DNA from: Fremontodendron californicum
Taxonomy: Eukaryota > Streptophyta > Magnoliopsida > Malvales > Malvaceae
Reading direction: 5' to 3'
Assembly: GCA_030761205.1 (NCBI GenBank)
Contig: JAULJL010000010.1
Coordinates: forward strand, 8,341,241-8,405,240
Length of the DNA: 64,000 bases
In this document: one piece after another, positions 10,801 to 22,243 of the stretch
Layout: each line of letters opens with the position of its first letter
Position numbering within the stretch: position 1 is the stretch's first letter
Made by a program: the position numbers and the translations under genes
Notes under the pieces: model-generated
Databases searched by the model: none
What the model saw: the letters and a program-made list of their open reading frames with translations, nothing else
Told to the model about the DNA's origin: nothing

Positions 10801-13800
10801 TTGCATTTCTTAAGCCAAGTAGCAGAATTCAAAGATAGTTTACCAAGACTTTGCTAGACTGATGTAACTGCATAAGAACACTTTGGACCCTCTTGATTGG
10901 TGTCTTGCATGAAATGGATGAGATGGAAAACAGTATGGCTTGCAAGAGAGAAATTAGTGCAGAACCAAAGAATGTGGTATCTAGAATGCCTTGAAAGTGA
11001 TTCTGAACATCTCTATATATGATTTTTGAGTCCTTAAGGACCTAAGAGTCATTTTTGAAATGTGCGAAAAAAAAAATTATCCTATTTTATAACATACAAT
11101 AAAAAAAAATTTAATGGGTTCTATTTTATACTTTTTTATCTTTAGATTTTTAATTTTAAAGTTTTTAATTTTAATTTTTGTTTTTAAATGATGTATATAA
11201 AGGGATTGGTCTACACGATAACTCACGGGTCGATTTAAGATTCGTACTCAATTCGTTCGGAAAAAAATTAAAGAAGAAATTTATTTTATTAATTATTTTT
11301 AGTTTTTTTACTTTTAAGGTTTTTATTTTTATTTTATTTTAAAATGATGTATTTAAAGGGGTTGGTCTGCACGTTGACTCGCGGGTCGATTTAGAATCTA
11401 TATCTGACTTGCACGAAAAAAGCTAAAAAAAGAAATTTATTTTATTAATTTATTTTTAAATTATGTATTTAAAGGAATTGGTCCGTACGTTGACTTTCTG
11501 GTCGATTTAAGATTCGTAACCGACCCGCCCGAAAAAAATTAAATCAAAATTTTATTTTATTTTATTTTTAGTTTTATGTTTTTTATTTTATTTTTAAATG
11601 ATATATTTAAAGGGTTGATCTGCACGTTGATTCATGGGTTGGTTTAGTATCCGTACCGATCCACTCGAGAAAAAAAAGTTAAAATAAAAAATTTATTTTA
11701 TTAATTATTTTAATTTTATTTTTAAATAATGTATTTAAAGGGTTGACTACACGTTCATTTGCAGGTCGATTTAGGATCCGTATCCGACCCGTTTGAGAAA
11801 AAAAAATTAAAAATATTTTATTAATTATTTTTAGTTTTTTATTTTTTATTTTTTAAATGATACATTTAAAAGGTTTGGTTTGTGGACTAGCGAGTCGATT
11901 TAAGATCTGTACCCGACCCACACGGAGAAAAGTAAATTTTTTATTTTTATTTTTAAATAATGTATTTAAAGAGGTTAGTCCGCACATTTACTCGCGAGTC
12001 GATTTAGGATCTGTACCCGATTGACTCGGTAAAAAAGTTAACTTTTTTTATTAATTATTTTTTATTTTAATTTTCAATGATGTATTTAAAGGGGTTGGTC
12101 TACACGTTGATTTGCGGATCGATTTAGGATTCGTACCGGACTCTATACGGAAAAAAAGTTAAAAAAAAAAATGAATTTGCTGCTAACCTTTGTGTGAAAA
12201 TCGACCATACGAGAGAATAAAATACAAAACAAAATTTTATTTTCTTATTTTTCATTTATTATTTTTTACCTCCTATAAATAAAAATATACATTATACAAT
12301 AAAGTCTAAATATTTTAAATATATAAAAATAAAATTTGAAAACATATTTGTATTACGTAATTTATAAATAAACAATTATCATAAATTTAATTTTCATAAT
12401 TAATAAAATATAATTATATTAATATTATTATAATTTAAAAATAATTTTTTTAAATAAATAATTATTATTTAATAAAATATAATTTAAAATTAATTTTATA
12501 TTCTTAATTAATTAAAAACTTATAAAAAAATTAAAAGTACCCCGGCAAAGCAGGGACTTAATTCTAGTATGAAAGATATTAGAGTCCTAAGAGTTCCTCA
12601 AGCTGCCTTTTTAAATGAAGAATAGTGGGCTATCTGTAGCACTTGGGGTTCACCTTGCCTCCAAGCCAAGAGGAGAAGTAATGTTGTGGAATGGCCAAGA
12701 AGAAACTATATGAAAGGTAATGTGTTCGAGATGTATGGAAACATGGGCAATATTAATTTGTTGTTTCAGAAAGTGATATACAGAGGCAGCTCATAATGGG
12801 AGCTTGAAGGGGCCTTGGCCTCCAAAAATTTTAGAAACCTTAGTATGTATGTATGTGTATATATTTATTTATATGTATATGTATATTTATATTGAATTGA
12901 TTTAAATTGGTCTCCAATGTAAAATTTTTAACTTTATCTTTTAGTGGTCTAATAACCTAATTTTAATGCATTATAATTTAATAGGAGTTAAATTCATATT
13001 CATATTGCTATTGCCTATTTGTCTATTTATTGTTATGTTACTCGGACTCGGGTGTGAGTTTCGAACACGGGTATGTTCAATTTTTTTCTAAGATTTTTAT
13101 GTATTTGGAAGGTTCTTGAAGGATCAGATTTTTATACCCATGTTCGGATATATGTCGGACAAGGGTACTTCAAAAAAAATGAAGAGCCGGAGAAACATAG
13201 ATTTATTGTATCCACCAATTATTATTTAAAAACTCTTAAAAAAAATAGTCACAAGTTTTAAGTCATAACTCATAATTATGTAAACTAAAAAAAAGTCAAA
13301 TTGACTTTTTAGCTTCCTCAACAAGACTAAGTCACCAACTATCGATTGGTTCAATCGGTAAGTTCTTGCCTATAAATGGTTTTAGATTCAACTCTTAGTA
13401 TTGGTGGTGATCCCTGTTGTTTAATGTCAAATGTACTACTCTTGTGGGGTACGAACAAGGTTATTTGTACCATACCGGTAAACGTTTAGGTTTCCCTCTA
13501 AAAATGGTATGTACTGATACCCATATGTTTAGGTGTAACCTTTTGGATTTACTGACATTATCTAAATCTAATATTTTGTCTATAAAATATATATACACAT
13601 ACAAAATACCTCCATTACATTATTATTTATATGCACATATAAAATTTAAAAATAAAAAATATTATCTAAAGTTTTCAAACATCAAATAAATGAAATAAAT
13701 ATATAAATATTAGGAAAATATAGTAAGTTATTATTAAACAAATTAAATAATCTAATTTAATGAACATATTTTATTTTTGGATCAAATTATGAAAAAAAAT

Positions 13801-15730
13801 AAAAATGACCATGAGAGAGAAAACATTAGGAATTGATTAAAAGAATCAAATAAGTGAAAAGATTAAAGAAAAGTAAAAAAGAGAGAAAGTCTTGTATTGA
13901 CCGGTACGACCGGTATGGGTCAGTGCACCTGGTATGGACCGTTACAAAAAGCAAAATCATACATAGTCCTAGATTTACCGGCCATATTGATAACATCGGG
14001 TACGATACATCTTGTCCGTATTTTTCTTTTCTATTAAGCCAAATTACTATTTTAATTAGCCTCCAAAATCAAATTCTAAGATCTGCCATTGGTGATATAT
14101 CATTAGTGTCTCTCCTAGGAAGGAAGTGCATGCCTGGATGCTTTTGAGCTTTTCAAGCTTCATAGAAAAACATCACACCAAGGATTTAGGATCTTCAATC
14201 ATCCCGCATTTAGCTTTTAACCGTTCAGTTATACCATCTGTACGGCTGCATTACTTGAGAAAGTTTTGTGCATGCATTGAAGGAAATTATCTATCATCTG
14301 TAATCTTTCTTGTGCATGCATTATCTTTTATTGGCTATTTCTAAGCTATAATTTTGATATTATTTATCACCATAAATGTCTTCTGAATTCTTTTTTACTT
14401 TTTTTTGGTCTTGTATGCACAGCAAGTTCGTGCATGGTTCTTCACCAAGAAATATTGAAGCCTGGGAACTTGTAAGTTGCCTTTCTACCATTTTTTTTAC
14501 ATATCTTGTTAAAGGTGGCATTAGCACAGCAAAGTACTTTTTTCCATTTTCCCTTTTCGTTTCTTTCTTTTTCTTGGTTGCTAATTTGGTTCAAAGCTAT
14601 GGCTGATGAAAATTTTGCTTCATTTTTTTTTTGACAAACTTCATTTTCAAATCTCAGTTCGTTTCTTCCTTAGATTGTTTAACTGTATAAAATTTCAGGG
14701 TTTTGATATGCCCTGAATTTTGTTTTGTACGCCTCGAAAATTTTATTTACCCTAATCCATTGCTGATCATAAAGGTTAAATAGCAATAGGGAAAGAAGAG
14801 GTAAACACGAATAATTTCTGGTTTAGGTCTTGTAGCTGCTTTCTGTTTACAAGCTTTGCCTTCCTGGAAAACAACACTGCTTTCAATTTTTGTACAAAAT
14901 TACCTATCTAATTTTTTCATAATTGAAGATTTACTAGCATTAATTTTTCCACTACTTAACTCTCTTTCTTGTCTTTTCTCGCCTTTCATATGATCTAAAT
15001 TCAAGTCGAAACTACTTTCTTTCTTTGATCTCTGGACTCCAATCAAATGATTTTCTTGTTGACTTACTCTAGAAATTAGAGGTTGTTAGCAAAGTTATTG
15101 CATCTAGCCAGTGAAGGAGAAAGAACCCTTTATATGATTTAACATATTATATTATTTGTGGGGTTTTCTCTCTTTTTCTGAATTATGACACTTCTTTCCT
15201 TCTACCCTCGTTTGTTTTTAGGTGAGTATAAACATTTTGCGCAAGTATAGTGGACCGCTTGACATTTGGATATCAAATTTAAATTCAATGCGACATCCAA
15301 GTGGAGTAATGCATTGCTTGCTTAATGAGCATCCACAGAAGAGCTTCCTTGCAATGGCACAACACTCAAGCCAATGGGTTTGGTATGTATGCTTCCCAAT
15401 AAATTCTAAATATATAGGATTGGGCGTGGCCAATGGTTGTTGTGAAAATTAATAAACTCCATTTCTTCTCATTTTCTTTCTGAAATTAACTTTCATGTTT
15501 TTTGTTTATGAATATAACTCCTAGATTAATCATAACAGATTCCTTCATTATAGGTCTCTGGATCATCTTCTTGATTCAGCATTTTCTTTCTGGAACATAG
15601 TGTAGCTGTTTGGTATATATTTTCGAAACTATTTTCTTAATTTTTTGAATGTTGGTTTTGCAGGTTCCGCAAGCTTTTCATTTCATTTTCCAGTTATACT
15701 TACGTTAATACTCTTAGAAAGATCAAGTGA
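7896..15730 (+). CDS. PIGL: N-acetylglucosaminylphosphatidylinositol de-N-acetylase (PIG-L), 10 exons
   Basis: The enzyme removes the acetyl group from GlcNAc-phosphatidylinositol, the second step of GPI-anchor synthesis at the endoplasmic reticulum. Exons by splice sites: 7896-7995, 8078-8138, 8644-8714, 9552-9616, 9812-9856, 10082-10162, 10396-10463, 14423-14471, 15222-15382, 15664-15730. The joined length is 768 nt (255 aa plus stop), all in phase and close to the family length. Exon 1 encodes a membrane anchor (MGWILIITSMLVVWVASL). Exon 2 carries the metal-binding AHPDDES motif (about residues 47-53) and exon 7 the second motif, GVSGHCNHCDVH (149-160). The start is chosen because it opens the hydrophobic anchor and its phase fits exon 2. 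All introns are GT..AG. Intron 7 is 3,959 bp and contains a Helitron-like insert. No frame damage was seen, so I judge it functional. Confidence 0.92.
11010..12567 (+). mobile_element. Helitron-like insertion in PIG-L intron 7
   Basis: The right end has a degenerate GC hairpin (CCCCGGCAAAGCAGGG, ending at 12556) followed 7 bases later by CTAG (12564-12567) and T. A candidate left end TCTCTATATATG begins at 11010 directly after A. The interior is AT-rich and dominated by diverged tandem repeats, with no helicase gene, so it would be non-autonomous. The right end is better supported than the left. Confidence 0.5.
11190..12135 (+). repeat. Minisatellite, about eight diverged copies of a 100-155 bp unit
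   Basis: Each unit contains ATGTATTTAAAGGGGTTGGT, then CACGTTGA..CGGGTCGATTTAGGATCCG, then a CCCGA..CGGAAAAAA word and an AT-rich tail. Cores start near 11192, 11347, 11463, 11600, 11730, 11858, 11959 and 12079. Unit spacing varies from about 100 to 155 bp because the AT-rich tails differ in length. Confidence 0.85.
13034..13199. mobile_element. 166-bp MITE-like repeat, copy 1
   Basis: The ends TATGTTACTCGGA and CCGGAGAAACATA are near-perfect inverted repeats. The interior (CGGGTGTGAG...GGGTATGTT, ATGTATTTGGAAGGTTCTTG, GTCGGACA) matches a second copy of exactly the same length at 50421-50586. It lies in PIG-L intron 7. No clear target duplication is visible. Confidence 0.65.
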
Positions 15731-15757
15731 TTATAGATGGACTTGAAGGACAAAGCT

Positions 15758-16123
15758 GATAGGGATTTGTGCCTGTTCATATTTGAGGTAATTCTCTGCT
15801 GTAACACAGTGATTGCTACTTGTTGATGTATTCGCTTTAAATCTATATCAGCATAGGTTAAGTGTTCACATTCTATGATTCTATGCGACCAAATTGAGAG
15901 CCAATTGGCTGGAAAACATAACTCTTCCACTGTTTCAAATTGATAGGGATTTGTGCCTGTTCATATTTGAGGTAATTCTCTGCTGTAACACAGTGATTGC
16001 TACTTGTTGATGTATTCGCTTTAAATCTATATCAGCATAGGTTAAGTGTTCACATTCTATGATTCTATGCGACCAAATTGAGAGCCAATTGGCTGGAAAA
16101 CATAACTCTTCCACTGTTTCAAA
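15758..16123 (+). repeat. Perfect 183-bp tandem duplication in the PIG-L 3' region
   Basis: Copy 1 (15758-15940) and copy 2 (15941-16123) read the same apart from the last base. The duplicated unit starts with TGATAGGGATTTGTGCC and ends with CCACTGTTTCAAA. It begins 28 bp after the PIG-L stop codon, so it probably lies in the 3' UTR or in a 3' UTR intron. The near identity points to a recent event or an assembly artefact. Confidence 0.9.
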
Positions 16124-17164
16124 ATTTTGAGGCCCCCTACACAGAATCACTTGTCACTTTGTATTGGCTACATTGTGTACTTCATGATCCAAAGGCATGT
16201 GGTCAACTGGTATCATTTTTATATTTGTTTTTCATTGAGTTCGTTTGAAGGTATTAACTAGAGTTAGCTTGGATGATGGCCAGTGACTTTGGCAGTGTGA
16301 GTGGTGAATTTTTCCTACTTCGGTACTCCAAAAGTAATCTTTGGGTTGTGATTACTCTCCATTTGAAACTTTAGCTTTATACTTATGCTGGTATCAAGGA
16401 GGATTTATCCTCAGTTTGATGTTTGAATGGATATTTGGGGCAGCCACTCTACTAGATCTAGTTATAGTTTTCTTGTCAGCATTGCCTGCTCTATTGTTAT
16501 AGTTTTATCCATTAAAATGTGGATTATGTTGTTCGAGAGGAGATGGAACCTGATCTTTCTCCATGTTAAACTCGTAATATATTTGTGGATTTTGACCCAA
16601 ATCTATGTGCAAATTAGATGGTAAAACCTCTTTTTATTAATGCATCCATTCATTAGGTCATTCATTTTGAGATGATAGGAATGGTGTCTGATATCTCCAC
16701 ATGTATGAATCATATGCAGGACTGCATGAGAAAATATTTTCTTGGGAAAGGGAAAACAAGTTGATGCTGTTGTTGCAGCTTAAATGGCTTTACAGGCTCA
16801 ACTTTTTGAAAAATGACCTTTGTATTAGATGCTTGTAGGACATATATCTTGGTAATTATGATGAAGGATGGGCAACAGTGTTGTAAATCCCAGATGATAT
16901 CAGCTGGCAGTTTGCAATGAGTGGTGAGATTGATGTCCAGGGGGGGCTGTAGGGTAGAGATTTACTAAAGAGATATTTGAACCCTGCATCAGTTTCTTCT
17001 TTATTAGTACACTTGATGGTCAAGCTTCATTGACGTTCTTTGATGTGCCATTGCACCACAAACAGCCATTACATCTTATAATGGATCTTAAGCAGACAGA
17101 CTTGTTATGCTATTTACCCTACTTGATTGAATAAATTGGTGGGGGAAGTCAAGTGGTGTGCCAA
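16124..17164. other. Non-coding stretch downstream of PIG-L
   Basis: It holds only short frames without recognisable motifs. Part may be PIG-L 3' UTR. Nothing else is supported. Confidence 0.45.
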
Positions 17165-17750
17165 CAATACATTCCCTTCAAACATCAGACTTCATTGAAG
17201 GGAACAATGCTTGTTCTGTTTGGACACGCCAGACCAGAGTTCAATGCTTCTTCACCCATTTTCTCCAATTCTTCCAAGTTCACCTCCTCTTTCCCAACTA
17301 AGTTTCTTAGTTCATTAGCCTCGAAGCAATCATAAGTCCAATCCATTAGGAGTATTTGATCCTCTTCGGCTGTTATGTCCATGTTCTTGGTACAAGATAT
17401 GATTTCAAGTAGCAATACCCCCAAAGCTATAGCTTCAGCTTTTACCGCGATGGGTGTGTTATTCCTGAACTACTCGGGGGCTCCATAGCCTCTATTCCCC
17501 TTGGTCTTGTGCGGGTTCTTGATTTTGGCTGTCCAACTCTCTCATCCATCAGTATGTTGTGAGGCTTGACATCACAGTGGATGATCTTGGCTTGGGTCGG
17601 ACATTCTTCATGTAGATAGTGAAGCCCTTTTTCTATCTCTACTGCAAAATCTTCATTCTTTCTCTCCCATTTGGACGTTCTTCATTCCTGAACAGCAGCT
17701 TCCCTAGTGATTCATTTTTCATCAACTCATAAACAACAAGCATGTTTTTT
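17165..17750 (-). pseudogene. Lectin-receptor-like kinase domain fragment
   Basis: On the minus strand, split over several frames, the order is NMLVVYELMKNESLGKLLF, EKGLHYLHEECPTQAKIIHC, DVKPHNILMDE, then APEW-like remnants, then MGVLLLEIISCTKNMDIT and WTYDCFEANELRNLVGKEE. This is the C-lobe of a plant G-type lectin receptor kinase (LECRK2/3-like). The catalytic HCDVKPHN stretch is still readable, but the activation segment is damaged, several frameshifts are present, and the N-lobe, transmembrane and lectin domains are missing. It resembles, but is not identical to, the kinase pseudogene at 20411-39766, so the locus may once have held a cluster of such receptors. Confidence 0.8.
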
Positions 17751-19683
17751 CCCTCTTCTTTTTATCCTTAAAAATTTGGCTCCCTTTTGAAGAGCAATGG
17801 GAATCCATTTCCAGAAAATTCTTAATTTTTTGAGATTGGGCCTGTCATGGTGGTTGGCTGCTGTTGTGTGCAAGGTAGGGGCGGGGGTTGTGTGGGAAGG
17901 GAAGAAGAGGCTAGCTGGGGTGGTTGGTACTTGGTAGCGTGATTCAAGCTGCCAGGCCACCCCTTTTGTTTGTTTGTTTTTTTTACTTGGTTAAATTTTT
18001 TATATACTGTTGGTGGAGTTTTTAAATTCTATAAACAAAGTTAAAAAACCGACAAATTTGTTCTTTTGTTACATTAATTTTTTAAATGTTTTTTTACTAT
18101 GCTTTACAGGAACATGTGTTTTAAGCTTGTTATTGGAGTTTTTAAATTCTACTAATAATGTATCAGAAAATTTCCCTAGTTAAGTAATCATAATTATTTT
18201 TTAATTAAATTTGAGTTTTGGGCTTGGATTTTAAACTTTTGGACTCCCATAAATGAATTGCATTGTTGGACACTTAGCATTTAGATTTCATGAGTCCAGC
18301 TGAAATGGATCAACATAAGCCCAAATAAAGTGTGCAAAAATAAGCCCAAACAAAAGATATAAAAAAAAAAAAAAATCAGCCTAAGTAAAAATGCAAAAAA
18401 TTGAAGAAAAAAGAAGAAGTAAAAATGCAAAAATAAGCCTGATTCCAAGGTTGTTAAGGAAATGACACTGATTTAGATTTGACCTATTTAATTATTTCCC
18501 AACGGCATTAAATTATTTCGAACAAAATTAAATGTTTATAATATCCATTTTCATCGGTTAAAAAGATTCTTCACATTCGTATTTCATATATATTATAGTT
18601 ATTAATTTTTATTATCACGTACATTACACATTGTAGTAAGTACTTTTTATTTTTTAAATTATATAATAATTATATATTGTATATAGAGTCATATATTGTG
18701 TACAAATAATTTAAATTTACATATTAAAAGAAACTTACATATGTATGTAATGCTTATTGAAATACAATTAGAGTGGTCTATGTTTATTGTTTATCTAGGG
18801 GTTAAAGTATTTAAACAGTCCTTGTATTATAGTTAAAAGTGCATTTTAGTCCCTGTAATATAAAAATGAGTAATTCAATCGTTGTACATTTGAAATTGAT
18901 GCAAAAAAGTAATTCAATCCAAGGTTCAATATGTTATTAAAGAAGTTTAAAGCATTTATTTTAGTTGAGTGTGGTTGATCAACTTAATTATATGAAAAAG
19001 AAATTGAAAATATACCCTTTCTTCTAGGATTAAAGGAGAAAAATTGAAAATATATTTTTTCACCGTATTTTTTAAACACATTTTTTTTTCACGAAATTCA
19101 GATCCACCATAGTTCAAAATCCACCAGGAAACTCCAAGGTCTTTTACTTTCTTTAGGGCCATGCTAAGGCTTTCTTTGGATTCCAAAATAATAATGGGAT
19201 AAAACCTCTTCAATTGCACCGTGAGGTGTATTTGGAATGCATCTCACCGAAGCTCAATTGCATTGTCTTTTCAGTTAAGGAGTGGAAGGGTAAGGATTCA
19301 GTTGGTTCATTGGATCTTATAGTAGGGGTGAAATTTCTCTTTCATCATTTTTTAAACAAAATTATTTTTTATTTACAAGTTTTTAAATTATTTTTAAATT
19401 ATTTTCCTTTTTTATTTAAAAATTTTCAAATTATTTATTCATTTAATATAATATATAAATTATTTATTTTTAAAATTATTTTAGATATAATTTTTTATGT
19501 TATATATACTCTATATAAAACATATTTTTTGGAATAAAATTTATCTTTTTTTGAAAAAAAATAAAGATAATTGGGAGAAAATACAAAAAAAGTGAGTTTT
19601 TTTTTTTTTTTATATATATAATAATTTGAAAAAAATTAGATGCAAAGATTGATTTTGAAAAAATTAGTTATGAAGTTTCGATT
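17751..19683. other. Non-coding stretch
   Basis: AT-rich sequence with a T-tract around 17965-17982 and an A-tract near 18361-18375. A frame on the minus strand at 19219-18956 contains LKRFYPIIILESKESLSMAL, which looks protein-like, but I do not recognise it and it has no flanking exons. Confidence 0.4.
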
Positions 19684-19963
19684 AAGCTTGTCCACGAGCC
19701 GGGTTACCCCCTTGGCCTGAATAGGTTAGGTTTGGACAAGATTTTTAGTAATTTGGGCCAAGTTGGCCTTGATTACTGTTCATATAATAAAAAAATATTT
19801 TAATTTTAATTTAATTATAAAAATATAAAAATATTAATATAAAAATATTTTTTAATATTTTTAAAATGTGAAACAAGGCTTTTGAGCCTAGCTCGGCCCA
19901 GGTTAAGCTTGGGCAAGCAAATTATTTGAGCCTGGGCCAGGCTCGACCCATGGACACCTCTAG
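19684..19963. mobile_element. hAT-like MITE (about 280 bp)
   Basis: The right end GGACACCTCTAG and left end AAGCTTGTCC are partial inverted repeats. The interior is rich in GGGCCAGG/GAGCCTGG words typical of plant MITEs that start GGTGTCCA. The flanks TTTCGATT (19676-19683) and TCTCGATC (19964-19971) match at six of eight positions. Confidence 0.5.
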
Positions 19964-19971
19964 TCTCGATC

Positions 19972-20410
19972 AAGTCTTGAAAAAATAAGTTTTATTTTAG
20001 AAAAATTAAGTGTATTAAATATAAAATATATGCTACATAATATATATATTTTTTCAAAAACATAAAAAAAAAAATTGATCCACATGAAACTAACAAAAAT
20101 CGGTATACAAATTTTTTCATGTGTGCATCAGATCATGTGGCTTGATAATTGGGACTTATATGAATATTTTTGTTATTTTTTTTTTTTACTTTGATTAAAT
20201 GATGGATGAATGATGAAATCTTTTAAAAAGTTATGGTTGATAAATATAGTTTTTAAAAGTTATGGATAACTAAATATAATTTTTAAAAGTTATGGATGAA
20301 AATGAAATATTAATAAAAATTGTGGATGATAAATTCGATTTTTAAAGATCATGCATAAAAATAATATATTGATAAAAGGTTATGAATCACTTCAAAAAAA
20401 AAAAAAACCT
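19972..20410. other. Non-coding AT-rich stretch
   Basis: It contains several short direct repeats of AAAGTTATGGATGA-like words (20220-20340). No gene is visible. Confidence 0.45.
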
Positions 20411-21314
20411 TCATATGAGTTCTATATGTAGATGTCTTCCAGGATTTGCTCCAGTTATAGAGGGAAACTTTACTGCTGGGTGCGAAAGGAATTTCTCCAG
20501 CGAGAGCTGCAAAAGGGATGATGGGAGAATCTACTACACCATTCAAGCAGTCGAAAACACCGTATAGGAAAATACTGGATATTCTGTTGTCTTTATGAAC
20601 CAAAGAGGAATGTGAGACAGCATGTTTCGAGGATTGCAACTGTGAAGCTGCCATGTTTAATGATGGAAATTGCAGGAAGCAAAAGCTTCCTCTAAGATTT
20701 GGGAGAAGGAATCTTGGTGATTCAAACGTGGCTTTGATCAAAGTAGGTATATCTGCATCCAATGAATCAAGAAAATATGACGTGTCTAAAGATGGAAAGG
20801 AGAAACCTCATATGGACATTCTAATTATTGGTCTTTCACTAATTGGCTTTGCAATCATTGTGTTGGTAATTTCTGGGGTTTTGATTCATACGAATCATGT
20901 TTTCAGATACAAAAGGTTTTCTACTGATAGCAACATAAGATTGTGCGAGAACGTTGCTCCTATGTCATTTAATTTTGCAAAAATTGAGCAGATGACCCAT
21001 AATTTCAAGGAAGAAATTGGAAAAAGAGCATTCAGGACAGTTTACAAAGGGACAGTAATGTTGGACGGCTTGAAGGTTGTTGCAGTGACGAGATTGGACA
21101 ATATATCAAATCAAGGAGAACGAGAGTTTCAAAACGAGATGAAAATTATTGGGAGAACTCATCATCGAAATTTAGTTCAACTACTAGGCTACTGCCATGA
21201 TGGAGCTAACAGGCTGTTGATCTACGAGTACATGATCAATGAATCACTTGCAGGTGTACTGTTTACACTGAAAGACGACCTTGCTGGAATGAGAGGGTGG
21301 AAATTGCTCGCAAC
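20411..21314 (+). pseudogene. G-type lectin receptor-like kinase, 5' part (interrupted gene)
   Basis: The reading order is an EGF/PAN-like cysteine-rich end (CRCLPGFAPVIEGNFTAGCE), a cysteine-rich segment in another frame, then GNCRKQKLPLRFGRRN, a transmembrane segment (LIIGLSLIGFAIIVLVISGV, near 20820-20880), and the kinase N-lobe (FRTVYKGTVM, QLLGYCHDGANRLLIYEYM). This is the LECRK2/LECRK3 layout without its lectin domain. A stop after VENTV (about 20565) and a one-base deletion near 21279 break the frame. The ATP-site lysine in the expected VAVKRLD reads VAVTRLD. Coding sequence stops at GCTCGCAAC (21314) and resumes at 39218, after the element nest. Confidence 0.88.
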
Positions 21315-21596
21315 TGTTACAGGCCCAATATGAGACTAGTATTTGTATTAGGCTTAGTTAATTGTATTTTCTTATTAGTAGCTAATGATCAGTAAAAGTA
21401 TGTTATATAAGAAGTCTTGCCAGACTGTGTAGGCAGTATTGTGAAAATGAAAAATATATTTCTCTCTAAACGATTATTCTCTCCTCTATCTCTCATTCTG
21501 GTATTTCTCTTCTCTTCTCTTCCTAAACTTCTTCTTCTTCCCTACCCTTTTATGCTATCTTCTTATTTCTGTCAAGTCAAGCTTTGGGTTGTATAA
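21315..21596 (+). repeat. 5' LTR of the HSP60-carrying element
   Basis: It starts TGTTACAGGCCCAATATGAG and ends GGGTTGTATAA, where the 3' copy ends TATCA, so the last bases are mutated. It begins directly after the kinase sequence GCAAC. It matches the 3' LTR along its length with scattered substitutions and small indels. Confidence 0.85.
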
Positions 21597-21610
21597 TTGG
21601 TATCAAAGCT
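21597..21610 (+). other. Primer binding site (initiator Met-tRNA type)
   Basis: TTGGTATCAAAGC directly follows the 5' LTR and matches the TGGTATCAGAGC primer site complementary to plant initiator methionine tRNA, with one change. Confidence 0.75.
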
Positions 21611-21622
21611 TTGATCTTGGCT

Positions 21623-22243
21623 ATGGCTAACGGTGTGACAATGCGGTTGCAAACATGAGTCACTTCGAGCACGGTGGAGCAATGGCGTGCGGATTTTCGG
21701 ATCGAGTTGGAGAACTTCCGTAATAAGATGACTAAGATGATCGATCAAATGTTTGTGAGAAAGGATGATATAATCGTCGGTAAACAACATCAAGAAGATG
21801 AGGGAATGCTCGTCCTACACTCTGATTTGGTCGACAATCAACAGCCCATGGAAGTTGTAGCGCAACTGGAGACTCCGAGTGCTGTGGAAAATCAACCGGT
21901 GCAGGAAGCCTCTGAGGAGACCAAGGTGTTTGGATCCACTATTGAAACCAAGATGCTGATTCTAAAACCCAATGCTGATTTTATACTTGAACTTGTTAAC
22001 GTGAGCCAAACCAATAATGTAGATGAATACCGTGAGGCATTTGAGAGTCCATTAAATCCCATACAACCATCTAATGGCTATACTCTCAGTTACTTCATGA
22101 GTCACATGAAACCTAAAATCTCTGAACCTATTTTATTATTTTCCTCAAAGAACTCGACCCATGCTTTTAACCAAACTAAATTTTTTGATCTTGGTATATT
22201 CTCAAACACTATACAATCATCTCTTCCTTCTCTATTCCCTACT
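21623..22243 (+). pseudogene. Chromovirus Gag remnant within the HSP60-carrying element
   Basis: It begins at ATG 21623 (MANGVTMRLQT then a stop), comparable to the MADGISTHLQ start of the chromovirus at 5185. The frame from 21674 continues with charged coiled-coil-like sequence and then VDEYREAFESPLNPIQPSNG, YFMSHMKPKISEPILLFS and THAFNQTK. These parallel the gag motif series EEFYEE..L..L, GNLKPEISKPVRMF and THAFNLAK of the neighbouring chromovirus. It runs directly into HSP60 sequence near 22244, so the element was stitched inside gag. Confidence 0.75.

Noticed and set aside
13340..13395. Possible tRNA or SINE promoter (GGTTCAATCGGTAAG)
   Set aside because: No cloverleaf pairing and no second box at proper spacing; too weak to call.
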